NCBI GenBank assembly: GCA_029945375.1
Contig: CM057064.1
Coordinates: 2,852,001-2,916,000, forward strand
Source: Agaricus subrufescens
Lineage: Eukaryota; Basidiomycota; Agaricomycetes; Agaricales; Agaricaceae
DNA: 64,000 bases
Direction of reading: 5' to 3'
Shown one piece after another: positions 1 through 11,582 of the stretch. Below the pieces are notes generated by a model. It did not search any database. It saw only the letters and a program-made list of their open reading frames with translations, and was not told the DNA's origin. Position numbers and translations under genes: made by a program. The stretch's first letter is position 1; every line of letters begins with the position of its first letter.

Positions 1-362
1 TTTATGAAACGGAGGAATGATTGAACACCGACCGTGGCAAAACATAATATTGAACAGGCACATCACAAGTATGGATAGACTATAAAGTGTTCAGCGAACG
101 ATATACAGCAGAGGCTCTGAGAAGTTTATGGTCAGATGACTGTCTTTTATATCTAAATTGAGAGACGGTGAGAGAGATAAGACATCAAAGGACAAGAACA
201 CTGTGGTTCCCGATCAAGAATATCAGTGCGGGAAACACGTTCAGTTCGACAAGTTCTATATCAACTTGAATGCTGTTGAAGGAAACTACAAGATGTTGAT
301 GTTGGCCTGTATTTCACATGATTATTCTTGTAAGATCTCCTTGAGGCACAATAACCCCCGAA
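1..362. other. Window edge and 3' flank of the GH5 gene
   Basis: No gene is supported here. The stretch lies downstream of the minus-strand glucanase and probably contains its 3' UTR. A short open frame on the plus strand has no recognisable motif. Confidence 0.4.
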
Positions 363-3300
363 CTAGTGACCACTACCACTACAGGGATTACTCGGAAGTG
401 TAGCATTGACCGCGTTCCACGTGCTGCAATGGTAAATCATGAACAAATTGTAGATACCAGATTTGAGGACTTACTCTGGGTATTGACAGCCATTAACAGG
501 CCTGATAAAGTTTCCAGGAAGTGTGAGTTAGTTCGTGATAGTGCTGCGGTTGTGATTAAGAAAAGTTGACTTACACATACGCCAATGAGTTATCCGAAGA
601 ATTTTCCCAGCCGGTACCGACTTGAGCCGAGGGTGCCGCAGTGAACGTCGGCGCCGGTAGTGTTTTGAGAGAACCCGTGGGTGTATAGGTAGGAAGGAGA
701 GTCATCTGGGTTCCTGAGAAGGAGGGCCCGAGCGTCGGCGGTGGGAACGCATGCGAAGCCACTTGACTAGGGTTGACGCTCCCCGCACCGACCTAGTGCA
801 AATATGTCTGAGATCAGCTACGAAATTGATATATATGTGGAGTAGTGTGTACCCCTCCTGTAGCTGTCGCCGGGTAATTTCCATCAAAAATCTGGGATGA
901 TTTCAGGACAGAAGCGCAGTGTCCAACGGCCTCACGAGGGTCTGGAAGTTATCCCCGGAAAGTTATGATAATTTTAGGCCAATCCGTAGCAGGGGAGAGA
1001 ATTTCGAGAGAAGGTTAGCCAGGATGGTCGGGTTTGTTATCCGATCAATGAATCACTTACCATGAGGAATCCATCCTTGCTCAAGTCCAAGTTTATAATG
1101 CCACATCGGACTGGACGATGTGCCAAGTACGGTCGAATTCCCAATCTTCCATGTCCAGAAAAAGAAATTTTGTAACGCGTCCATGGAAGCCAAGGATACT
1201 TGCTTCAATGTAGCGATGGTCTGAGCTGAGTATGACTAAAGTAGTAGTACCATGTGTTACGGGCCGTCCGGTCAGAAGATGAGATATTACAATTAGCGAA
1301 GGGCCACCCACCTTCCAGTCATCCCATGGTTTACAATCTGGATAGCCAGGTTTCGACCCGATGCCACTCAACCTAAACAATGATCAAATGTCAGAATTCC
1401 AGTGGCGGCTACGGGAAGTATGCAGACCAGCCCGTCATTCGTATGACGGTTTGATTTTGCTGTTCAGGTCAACACAAAGATAGAACCGGTCCTTACCAAA
1501 GGCCGCAATCATTGATAGCGGAAGAAAATTCTCCACCGACTGTCACGCCAAAAGCCTTCTGCGACTGGTTAGTGGCAATAGCCCAAGAGCTATATAATAC
1601 GTTCTCCTATCAGCCGACCTTCATGGAAATTACAAAGAACATAGAAGCTCATACCAAGGTCTGGCAGCCATAACATCAGGTCTGATTGAAGGGTCTGCAT
1701 TAATCATAAAAGAAGCATTTCATATTCCCGTTGACTTACGGGGTTGTGTGGTCTCCCATGAATGCCAAATACTTGACTTGTTTTAGTACGGTCAATTAAC
1801 ATGAGTTCGGTGATATCACTGACGGGATGTTGGTCCAGCAGAAGCCTATCGGCACCTGATAAAAATCTATAAAAACCGATCAGTTTCTATCGAAAGGTTC
1901 GGGTTTATAATGAAATTGTGATTACCCCTCCCATATGGCCGGCTTCATTCGCGGCAACATTTCAGTTGACGCTTGAAGGATAAAAGTTCTTTAAGAGTCA
2001 CTTACGCCTTGGAAGCCCTCGTGAATGGCAATATAGGGCCCTGAACCGGAACCATTTCCTCTGTAAATAGAATCGTTATCTCTGAATCACAAGCGAGTAA
2101 CCCTTTCAGGGAAAGAATAAAATAAATACATACGTTGCTTTTCTTATGGCTTCATATGCTGCGTAATAGAAGCTTTGTACAGGTGTTTGGCCGACAGTCC
2201 CCCACAGTATTTCGTTCACAATACCCACGCTGAACAAGGAACAACGTAATCAGAATCGGGAGAACGTCACGATAGAAACAGGAAAACCCAACATTCCAAC
2301 AACATCACGATATTGATCTTGGCTCACGAATTCGGTGAATATCCGGAGGTAGGTGAGAGTACGTTGGGCATTGGCTATTCCCATGACTCCATACATACTT
2401 GACACAGCAAGAATTTTCAATGTATGCCCGATCACTTTAGTAAGTTGAATACACCTACAAATTGACCGATCCACCTGAAATGAATTTATTAGCTTAAAAT
2501 GCCTCGTGAGAATACAAATGTTAAGAGGGGGGCTTACTCTTCCCAGAATGATTCTATTAGAAAGTTAGTTAGTAGAAGGTGAAGTTGAAACAACGAGTTC
2601 GTTGGAGCTTACCCATCCATTCTGACTTCCCGGAAGTGCATGTAAATCAAGATAGATTCGAATGCCATACTTCCTGGCCCATCCAATCCTGTAGGTAAAG
2701 TCTGCTGAACAGCATTCGACATCTGAGAAGGGATGAACACTCACGCCTTCAGGAAGTACTTCCATGACGTTCCGACCAAGAACGGTTCGTCGTTGATAGC
2801 CTCGATGGCCCAGAACCCTATAGGAATCCTCACCCAGTTCAAGCCAGCGGCTATGCAACGAAATGAAACTCATGAGTCAAGAATGGGTGCATGGAAGCGT
2901 GAAACCCCACCGGCAATATCGGCAAAATCTTTTTCGGTCTGTAAAGCAATACCTTCTGTATGAATTTCACCCGTTTCGTCGAAGCATTACGTGACGCACG
3001 ATGAAAGTTCTGTAATGGTCCTCCATTTCCTCGGCTAAATTCCCGCCCATGGCGATGGATAACGTCCACTCATCGACGACTGGAGTGGCACTCTTATTGA
3101 CGTATTTCTCGTATAGACTGGGCGATATGAATGGTTCCGTCACTGCACCGTTTAGCTGGGTCAAACAACCATTAATGCCGTGAGAGTGCAGTGGAGCGCA
3201 CCTAGCCAGCCCCTGAAAGCACAAATATTTTGAGTGGATAGAACACCGCCATTTATGATCGACACTCACCCAAGGTTCACGCCACGCGCAATATCTTGGC

Positions 3301-3940
3301 CCCAGACCCATTCCTCATTTCCGACACGTTTACTCCAACTCTGGGATTTACCTCCTGGTGCAAAAGGGTTCTTCGGGTCATAGGCCCAGTCTCCTTCGAA
3401 ATCATTTTGATACGTGAACTTGGTCCCATCGTCCATTGTGATGACACTGCCCGATTTACCAGACGTTCGAACATTGCCATCATTCGAGGATGAGCCACCT
3501 GTATTATTATCACTTGACGTGCTTTTGTTCCTCAAGATGATAGGAACAACGACCGCTACAGCGATCGCAATACCAAGGCCGACAAGTACCCCGATGACGA
3601 GCCATTTTCGCCCCGAAAATTTCTTTTTGGCGGGAGGCGCAACCCTATAAGTTTCTTTCGGTGAGAAATAGTTTTCATTTGGAAGGATATAGTTCTCGTT
3701 TGGAAGGATATAGTTTTCGTTTGGCAGCATCGGTTTTGTGTTACCAAAGTCAGTTCTAGGCTAAGGATGCGTACATGAGTATGTTTCGTGCCAAAAAGGG
3801 GCAAACCGCTCTGAACTTACCGTATCATACAGCTCTGCTTGAGCGTCCCATGATCTTGCATTGTTCAGAGGCCTTGCCAGGTCTGCGTCTGGTTCTCGAT
3901 GTCCATTGATCCCTGGCAACGAGTCGTAGTGGTAGGACAT
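363..3940 (-). CDS. Membrane-anchored GH5 exo-beta-1,3-glucanase
   Basis: Multi-exon gene for a type II membrane glycoside hydrolase expected to trim cell-wall beta-1,3-glucan. Exon 1 (3821-3940) begins MSYHYDSLPG. Exon 2 carries three copies of LPNENYI, then a transmembrane segment (about residues 80-105, WLVIGVLVGLGIAIAVAVVV), then a Ser/Asn/Gly-rich stalk. The catalytic domain starts with the family signature RGVNLGGWL, split by an intron near 3290-3220. The acid/base Glu lies in VGIVNEI (about 2200) and the nucleophile Glu in TVGGEFSSAINDCGLW (about 1535). The C-terminus keeps the extra module of this clade (LPTYTPTG, then GCQYPE and TWNAVNATLP), ending NPCSGSGH and TAG at 363. The usual NEP is NEI here. 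At least ten introns are implied, and not every internal boundary was resolved. Family knowledge (ExgD-like, GH5_9) supports the function; the membrane topology is inferred. Confidence 0.85.
3666..3725 (-). repeat. Three tandem 21-bp units encoding LPNENYI
   Basis: In-frame 21-base tandem repeat inside exon 2 of the glucanase. It encodes LPNENYI, LPNENYI and LPNENYF in the predicted cytoplasmic tail ahead of the membrane anchor. The units are nearly identical at the base level, so copy number is likely to vary. Confidence 0.85.
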
Positions 3941-4281
3941 AATGCTGCTGTAATGTTGTCACAAGCTGCCCATTCAAATTGGCAATTACGTTCAACTGCG
4001 TCCAAATAGGTTGGCCACTTTACCGGATTTCAGGTCGATGTCCCGGGCAGGAGGTACAAGAGAGAGCTTTAGGATTCAACTCGGACAGGCCCACGAAGCT
4101 CGGGAAATGTGTGCAAACACGTTGTCCACGACCTCAATTTTTTTTTATCCTCATCATCAGCGAAACGCGGGCTTCTAGCCCGCAGGCGTGGATGCCGCAT
4201 GGGAATGAGGAAACACAGTTAAACCGAATTATACATCACGTGGGAGTAGTGTACAAGAATAAATACATATGTCGGGTCAGT
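3941..4281. promoter_or_regulatory. Glucanase promoter / KIN17 3' flank
   Basis: This 341-base gap separates the GH5 start codon from the KIN17 stop codon; both genes are on the minus strand. It holds a CACGTG E-box (4237-4242) and a run of T (about 4140). No gene was seen. Confidence 0.4.
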
Positions 4282-5379
4282 CTACGAGGTACTCTCTCTC
4301 TCCATACGCCGTCTCTTGCGTTCTTGATCCTCTAGGATCAATTTTTCTGCAGCGGACATGGAAGAAGCAGGTCGTTTCTTATCGTTTGCCTTGTCGTTAC
4401 CACCGGAGGAGCTGGTGCCTGCTGCGGCTGTCTTGAATACATTGGGTCGCTTTAATGGGTTAGCCTTCAACGGATTGATGGTCGGTTTCAGGGGGTTTAA
4501 TTTCATGGTGGCAGGAGTGGCGGATGGGCTAGAACCAGAAGCCGATGCTGATGCTAATCCAACGGCTGGTTTTGCCGATAGAGATAAGACAACCTTTTCT
4601 CCTTCGTCTCGTTTTAAACCTTCATCCGCTGGTGGAGATCCAGATTTAGAATCGGAACGCTCATCCTCAACTGCCTCGGCTTTTGCACGTTCAATCTGTT
4701 CAGCTATCAACATACGCTCTCGCGCTTCGTCAGACATAGTAGCACGCTCTTTTTTCATGCTCGCTTCCTATGTCACAGGATCAGTAATGGGGAAGCGATA
4801 TGGAGCCCGCAACTTACAGCTTTGGCAAGAGCTTTCGGAGAGCTATCGATCCAAGCGATGAACCAGCCCTTCTCGGTTTCATCTACCCGCGCTACACCGG
4901 TTCTTCCGAGGTGCTTTACAAACTCTGTCAGTGTTACCCAACGGGTAGCATTCATGTGCAGATGTTGTTTATCTGAGATGTACTCTTGGTAAACTCGATT
5001 GGCAAGAACACGTTTCGTGCCGAACCTAGATTAGAAATTGTCATTGAAGGCATTTCTAGCTAGAAGGTCGACAGGACGCACCTCCGCGATAATATTTGGA
5101 CAAAATCCGATTGAAACTGAGATGAGAAATTGGCAATATGGCTGCCCGCATGTTCGCCAACCACCAACATCTGCCGGAGATGCGCCTCAGATTGTGCATG
5201 GCACTTGAACCCATTCTCATCCCGACACTGTTTCTCGCAGACCTGGCAGTACCACCGGAGGCGCTGGAGGCCTTTGGACTTCATCTTGTTCGCGACATAT
5301 TTAGGCGTACCAACTACGGTTCTTCATTATCAAGAGTCACACAAAAGAATGCGACATGCTCACCTTCAGCACGGGGCAT
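4282..5379 (-). CDS. KIN17: KIN17-family DNA/RNA-binding zinc-finger protein
   Basis: KIN17 proteins are nuclear, bind curved DNA and RNA, and are linked to replication, repair and pre-mRNA processing. A short first exon (MPRAE, ATG at 5379) splices to GTPKYVANKMKSKGLQRLRW. A CxxC...HxxxxxH zinc finger follows (WYCQVCEKQCRDENGFKCH). The winged-helix part is in the next exons, with the hallmark HMNATRWVTLTEFVKHLGR and KVDET-like VDETEKGWFIAWID. The last exon (4282-4758) is charged, with Glu/Arg-rich ends, Ser/Pro/Ala spacers and several short NPLKPTINPLK-type repeats. The reading ends RMERESTS then TAG. It lacks the C-terminal KOW-like region of the human protein, as is usual for short fungal forms. 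Three or four introns are implied. Confidence 0.88.
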
Positions 5380-8300
5380 ATTGGACAAGTAGGACCTGAG
5401 AGCAAGTCGTAGTCAGCAGTGAAGCGGCAGTGCTGGAGTTGCTGCTGACAAATATTTCGATCCAAGGCTACAGCCAAGCACGATGTAACAGTTATGTGAC
5501 AGTCACAGCACCGCCACCGTCAAACTCCTATACGAGTCGAGATTGATCCAGATCATATCAGTCCTTGAATCTTCCATGCCACACATATGTATAGCGACTT
5601 CTACTGACATATTCTACGCCACAAACGCTGACTCCGATATTTCGAATCTGTGCGAGCATCAAATCGCAAGCTGAGAGTAGTCGAACTTGTCACACGCACA
5701 CACACACACACATCCCACATAACAAGCTGTCAAGTCCTGTAGCATCGGACCCGGGAAGTCTACAAGTCCGCAACGGAAGAAGTCCCGTCCCAGGGAAAAA
5801 CAAATTGACATGTCGATTCGTATTGGGCCGAGGACATTTTGCCCACGTCAGCCAGCCACCTTTGCTTTCTCTTCTTGCCCCATCTCACCACAGAACCGTG
5901 ATCTCTCTGGGATCAATTCATCCGAACCAGCCTTTTTTTTTACCCACTGATCTCTCCCGAAGCAGACACGGACCTTTTGCGATTCTTTCTTCGATCTCGG
6001 GTCTAGACACGCCGAAATTTCATGAGAACCGGGTGTTTGTAAATAAAATAAAATAAAACCATCGGACATTTCGAGAGAGAAGCGAGAAGAAAACTTGTTT
6101 GGCAGTTTGACCAGATTGCCGCAGCAATGGCTGCGTGCGCCACCACGTCCGTAAAACAAAACAAAAAACTGATTGTGGAGGCGCCGCTACATGCGTGTAA
6201 CATACCTCATGTCTCGGCCCATCGAACACGTTGAACATGCAAGGATCTACTCACCGTCTAACAATCAAATCTCTTCTCACAGACCTATCAAATACCATTC
6301 CCAGTCATCTGTGTGTGAAAACCGTCCAACTGAGTCCGCCTGGGGCATTTCTCTCCTTGAGACGATCCTCCCTTATCCGTTGCTCTTTATAACCGGGGGC
6401 GTTCCAATTATCCTTTTGTCAGCAGTAGATCATCGCACATCACTATTCCAGCTTAAGCATAGAACCAATCTTAGAACTACGCGAAGCCCTCCCCTCTCAT
6501 CCAATCGCCTAGGCTAAATGATATTCGGCTAACACGGAAACAGAAAAAACTCGGGCTTTCGGTACCCAAAGCTATTTTTAATACATCAAGAAAAAAAAAA
6601 ATCCAATGCTTCGGCCAAAAAGATCTGACAGTTCGTGTTTGACTCTCTCACGTCTCGGACGCCGTCGTCCATATCCGGGTCAAAGAACAAAAAAGTCATC
6701 GAACCGCGAAGCCTCCCCCCTCATAAAACATTATATCACGGCAGCTTTAAAGTTCCATTCGACCTGTCTCACCGATCCACTTTGTCTTTAGGAACCATGT
6801 GGATCTCTTCGCTCCCAAGACAAATAAACTTTCCCCGCAACGGAGAATGAAACAAAAAAAGCTTAATCTATGTTTTTTTTTTCCTCGTTATTTTTCTATC
6901 AAATCCCCGGCCCGAAAAAAAAAAAAAACGTCAAACGTAAAAAGTGAACTGATAGATCAAACCAATTAACATTAAACCGAACGTCTTGTAAATGTTCGGA
7001 ACTTACGAGGACACTGATCTAGGTACCGCACTAGTTTCTCTTTATCCCCAAACAGCAAAGTCCCCATCGTATAATCTCAAGAAAAAAAAAAAAAAACGGC
7101 ACTACAATGTACCCTCCTCATCCCTCCTCCGCGCGCGACAATTCGAAATCCTTGGCATTGAACAACAAAACACACACACACACACGAAACAAAACCCATC
7201 ATCACCCAACTACCTGACACCACACACCATCCCCAACCCACCTCCACCCCCAACTCAGTCCCTTTAAGCCGAAATTGACACGACAACGCCACAATCTCCT
7301 CTGTACCATCCAAAAACAACTCCTCGCCTCTCTCTCAAAAAGAAGCCAGAATCATCCCTAAAATAATACATATGAAAAGAAGCCCACGAAATGAAGCGAA
7401 GCGCTACTACTACTAAGCGCAACACACACGGGGTCTAGAACTCACAAACCCAAAAAGGCCTGGTGTGTCATGCCGAATTCCTTTTTTCAATACATACTCT
7501 AGTACACGCAACCAATCTTCCCACCTCATCAATTCAATTACATTGAGTCCTTGATCATGACAAAAAAAAAAAACCCGATCGCGACACAAAACGCACTACT
7601 ACACAAACTCCCTGTTCCTGAGACTCAAATAAACCACACCTGCGAAACACTTCCATTACAGCAGTTAACCAACTAACAAACCGCCCCCCACCCCATCCCT
7701 TCCACGGCATCACATAATATATCATTCAGAACCATCATACACTCCTCCCTAATAGTAGCCGAAACAGTCGATCAAACAAAATATCGAACGCATCACTCAT
7801 GTGTCAAAAGCACCACAACAAAAAGAAGAAAATCTAGCGCAGTCCCCCCATCCCCAACACCGAATAGAAAAAAAAAGAAAAAAAAAAAGAGGGACACAAA
7901 AAAAAAAAAAAAATTTTTTTTTCTTCTTCTTCTTCTCCACAAAAGTACACCAGCAGAAGTACATCAGAAAATCCAGAAGAAGAATGAAAGAACCCCAACT
8001 AACTCGGCCTTAACTCGTTACGAGCGAAAAAAAACTTCTCAACCATATCGCGAGGTGGAGCCATTCGCCGATCATTCCATTTACGACTCCGTCGCATACC
8101 TTCTCACCGAGGAGAGGTAAACACCCCTTTTTCTTCCTTCCCCACCAAAAAAGACAAACCCTCCAACACCAGAACAACATCCCGTCTCTTCTAGATTTCC
8201 AAACCACATCTTCAGTTCCCTCTGGTCACCGAGGAGAGGTGAACACCCCTTTCTTCCCTCCCCACCAAAAAAGACAAACCCTCCAACACCCATCCTTCTA

Positions 8301-8695
8301 GAACTTCAAACCACATCTTCAATTTCCCTCTGATCGACAAAGAAACCCATAAACCGACAATCTTTCCCCCCAAAATCCAAATCAAGCAACCGCTGTTCTT
8401 TCACCCTTCTATCCCGAGTGCTTCCGATGTTCTCAATCAGAAAACATGAAAACACCAATCAACTGGGTACCACACGATCGAAAAAAAAAGAAGTCGTGAA
8501 TCATGATGATGATGATACGAACACAGAGAAAAATTAGAATCCCCCTAAATCTTTTTTGACATGCGAGCTGCATGCTAGCATCACCAAAACAAGGGATAGC
8601 CACTCAGTACGTATTAAACTTGCAAGAAAAAAACAATTAAATAAGAACAAACAACTTTTCTTTCCTGGGCGCTTCAGAGGAGTGCCTCGGCATCA
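5380..8695. other. 3.3-kb gene-poor region with homopolymer and CA tracts
   Basis: No coding gene could be supported on either strand. The stretch contains a CA run (5695-5712), many A9-A15 and T9 tracts (for example 6590-6600, 6916-6928, 7081-7096, 7900-7921), pyrimidine-rich strands and a tandem repeat at 8108-8335. It lies between the KIN17 start and the phosphatidylserine synthase stop. It may hold UTRs, a non-coding transcript or decayed sequence. Confidence 0.5.
8108..8335 (+). repeat. Two direct ~115-bp tandem units
   Basis: The segment starting ccgaggagaggtaaacaccc (8108) recurs at 8228 as ccgaggagaggtgaacaccc. Each unit continues through a shared block ending near aaaccacatcttca. 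The copies differ by small indels and substitutions. No coding role is seen. Confidence 0.85.
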
Positions 8696-10813
8696 TTAAT
8701 CCGTATGAGGTCGCCGCTTTCGCAAGTATCTCCGTACGCTAGGAATGCCAAACTAAAACAAACGCCAATCCCAAAAGTCAAATCCCCCGGGTGATCTCAT
8801 CAGAAAAAATCACGAAACTCACCGCCTTGACAGGATACAAGATCAAAACAAGTGCCCCAGCAAACCAACCCCATTGAACCTGCACAGGCAGAGGCTCTGC
8901 AAACATCCCCTTGCTCCATTTCGTTATAACCAGAATCTCCGTCATAATCGTGGCCAACAACAGCCAACAATGCTGTCCCATCCTCTTCGCGCGTCTTGAA
9001 AAGCACACGTAGATCACAGATCAACAATATCAAAAGTGTTATAAAAAAAACGTACCTTGGATCATTAATATACTGATACAGCTCCCGCACGGCCGGCAAT
9101 GCACAGAGGAACACAAACGTCAATCGCAGGATAACAATCGGATGATCAGGTTCCATCCACAACAGACTCTGAGGGGAAAGATTAACACCTCATCAGATCA
9201 AGAAATGTCCAACAATACCCACCTTGAGGTAAAAGGGATTGAGCTCCGCGGCCAAGAAGACAAACAACAACAGCACTACTGTAAAGTAGTGCAAAAAGTC
9301 GCTAGCGGTTCCCCATTTGAAAGCGGTGAAATCGTGAGGCGAAAACTGGCTGAGTACTCGCTTCACCTTCGGCCGAAGACCTCTGGTCTGCCTAAAACCG
9401 CGCCACGAATATGGCTATTGAATAATTCATCAATAGCCGTCCACAACACAAAAGCAGCACACACCTTGACTTCCAAATACTGACACACTTTCATCCCTAG
9501 CACTACATGTTAGAAAGCGTCCGTCAAGCATTTGATGAGTCACGCACCCAAATAAGTGCCGATCCAATTACATACGAGGACGTCCAGAATCCACTAGTGC
9601 AAAATAGTAAAATAAAAAAATGATGAATGCTTCGGTCAATTGACGGCCGCGACAAACATACATGATCCCACCAACACTATTAAAAAAAGAATGCAAGGGG
9701 GAGCTCCTGTCAGTGATGAAACACGACAGAACGAGGGCTTCTTACCTCGGCAAAATTGGCTAATTGGTGTTGTAAACTGTACTCTGCCAGCTCGAATGCA
9801 ATGCTCAGAATCTGGATTATTTTTAGCACAAGTTTCATCAAAGGTATGATAAGAGATATTAAATCAAGGGGGGGAGACTAACCCAACAGAACCAATAGTC
9901 GCGCAATATCATTGCTTTCCCAAACCAGCCGAGAGTATGAGCGAGACAAAACACGTCGATCGCATTCTAAGGGAGAAAAAAGGGTTGATGGGTGATTAGC
10001 ACTGAGGAGGACCCTAGACGCTAATTTACCCATATATTCCGAGGTGTGAGAGAACAGTCCTCAGCATAGCTCTTCTCGGGAAGGGGAACCCCAAGGTTTG
10101 GATCTATGTATGTCATCATGTGTCGAGCTGTGTGGAGGTCTTGAAATAGCAAGAAGACTAAACCAAGTTCGTATAGCAGGTTGACGCCAAGAACAGCTCG
10201 CCAAAAAGCAGGATGGGGACGAATGAAAGGACCATCACGGAATTGAATCATGGAAAACATTAAGAACGCGACTAGTGCGGCGTAAACACCACTGATGCGA
10301 AAGGGTTTTTTGGATCAACGGAGATTCGTGTGGGGAGATTGGGGAGGAAAAGATCGACTTACACTCGGCGTTTATCACGACCTTCCTCTAGAACATCTTG
10401 TGTCATCGCAACATATGCCAACAGGATCATGGCGCAGCTTAGCGCCGAGAGCGTTAGGGGATTATAAAAAAATCTGGGGGAGGATTGAATTAGAATCCAC
10501 ATCCTGTCAAGTTGCAAAGCTTACTCGACACTGGTATCATGTCGTTCTTGGAAGGGGGCAATCCGGGTGTAAGATTCGGTTCTGTCTGCCTGAAACGTTG
10601 TGCACGGTTACCGAGATGGAGAGTATGTTTTGGTAGCTACGCACGTCGTACCCTTGACGGACAATTGAGATTCAAATTTACGGTGGAACAGAAATACTCA
10701 CAGCGGACGGGGGTGCCATCTAGGCCGGGACTGGGGCCTTGTTCAGTAATTGGAGAAGGACCATCAGATTCTTCGCCGTGAGAGGTTGCAGATTCTTCCC
10801 CGGCTGATTTCAT
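8696..10813 (-). CDS. Base-exchange phosphatidylserine synthase (PTDSS type)
   Basis: Polytopic ER enzyme of the animal/plant PSS family, which swaps the head group of PE or PC for serine. ATG at 10813 opens a Ser/Glu-rich hydrophilic N-terminus (MKSAGEESATSHGEES). TM segments follow: FFYNPLTLSALSCAMILLA, then GVYAALVAFLMFSMIQFRDG. The family core is clear: RPHPAFWRAVLGVNLLYELG, YIDPNLGVPLPEKSYAEDC, AIDVFCLAHTLGWFGKAMIL and RDYWFCW. Later exons carry the ILDVLVCNWIGTYLG segment near 9570, AELNPFYLKSLLWMEPDHP and LPAVRELYQYINDPR. The final exon reads FGIPSVRRYLRKRRPHTD then TAA at 8696, using a TTTTAG acceptor. About ten short introns are implied. It is distinct from the CDP-diacylglycerol-dependent Cho1 enzyme usual in fungi. 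The start of exon 2 (near 10580) is uncertain. Confidence 0.87.
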
Positions 10814-11582
10814 ATGGAGAAGGCGAGGCCAACTATGGTGCCAGCGTGAATGTGTTTGGGCGTTACTGGTCAAGCTGAGCTCACCGAAAATTCTGGGGGT
10901 CGATGCGCGGGATGTCTGGGCGCCAGAGGGTCGATTTGCGGGACAGAGATGGTCAGAGTACTAGTGAGCAGGCAGGCGGCCACGTTCGCTGGCTCCGACG
11001 TCAGTCTCCCACGGTGGTGTTTGCTGTTATTTGCTGTGCGCCTGCTGCTCAAAGGATCATGGGCTCATGGCAAGTGTTGTGTCCGTGAGCCCCTCGATAC
11101 GTGCTATTTGGGGACCAAACAGGACGATCATATGCTGTTTGAACTGGCGTCCCACACAAACCCAAAAGCTGTCTGTGCTTTGGACAACACTATGTGTGAT
11201 TTGGTCCCTGGCTTCGGAATCTCCGATGGCGTCCAACACGTGCACGGTCAACTGGCGAGAATGGAAAATAGCCAGAATGCAGACAACATGCTGGGTGCCT
11301 CGCTCGCGCACAACGCTGGCCCCAAGGCGGTTGCGCAGAGGGCGTTGGAGGCAATCTCGATGGCCCAGCGCGGCGGAAGGTTTGGACAGGCACCGCCATC
11401 CGCGGATGATTGGGCAGGCCGGAAGCGAGTCGGTTCGGCGAGTCCGAAGCGTCGGCGGCGCGATCCTCAGGGCCGGGCGGGGCGAGCCGGCTCGGATCTG
11501 GATCTGGGGGATCGGGGGATCTGGGGCGTTACTTAATATCGCCGGGGCACTTAAGGCCAGCGGTTCTGACGTCCGCTGCACG
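10814..11582. promoter_or_regulatory. Divergent intergenic region, PSS / Zn2Cys6 factor
   Basis: About 770 bases separate the two divergent start codons. The segment is more GC-rich than its surroundings, especially after 11300, as is the start of the transcription factor gene. Long frames on both strands here have no recognisable motif and look like chance products of base composition. Confidence 0.45.

Noticed and set aside
5690..5720. CA repeat as possible telomere or centromere sequence
   Set aside because: It is a short dinucleotide microsatellite without the TTAGGG-type unit or extended array.
10850..11536. 228-codon plus-strand frame before the Zn2Cys6 gene
   Set aside because: No motif, low-complexity composition, and other frames in the same DNA are equally open. 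It sits in the divergent promoter region.
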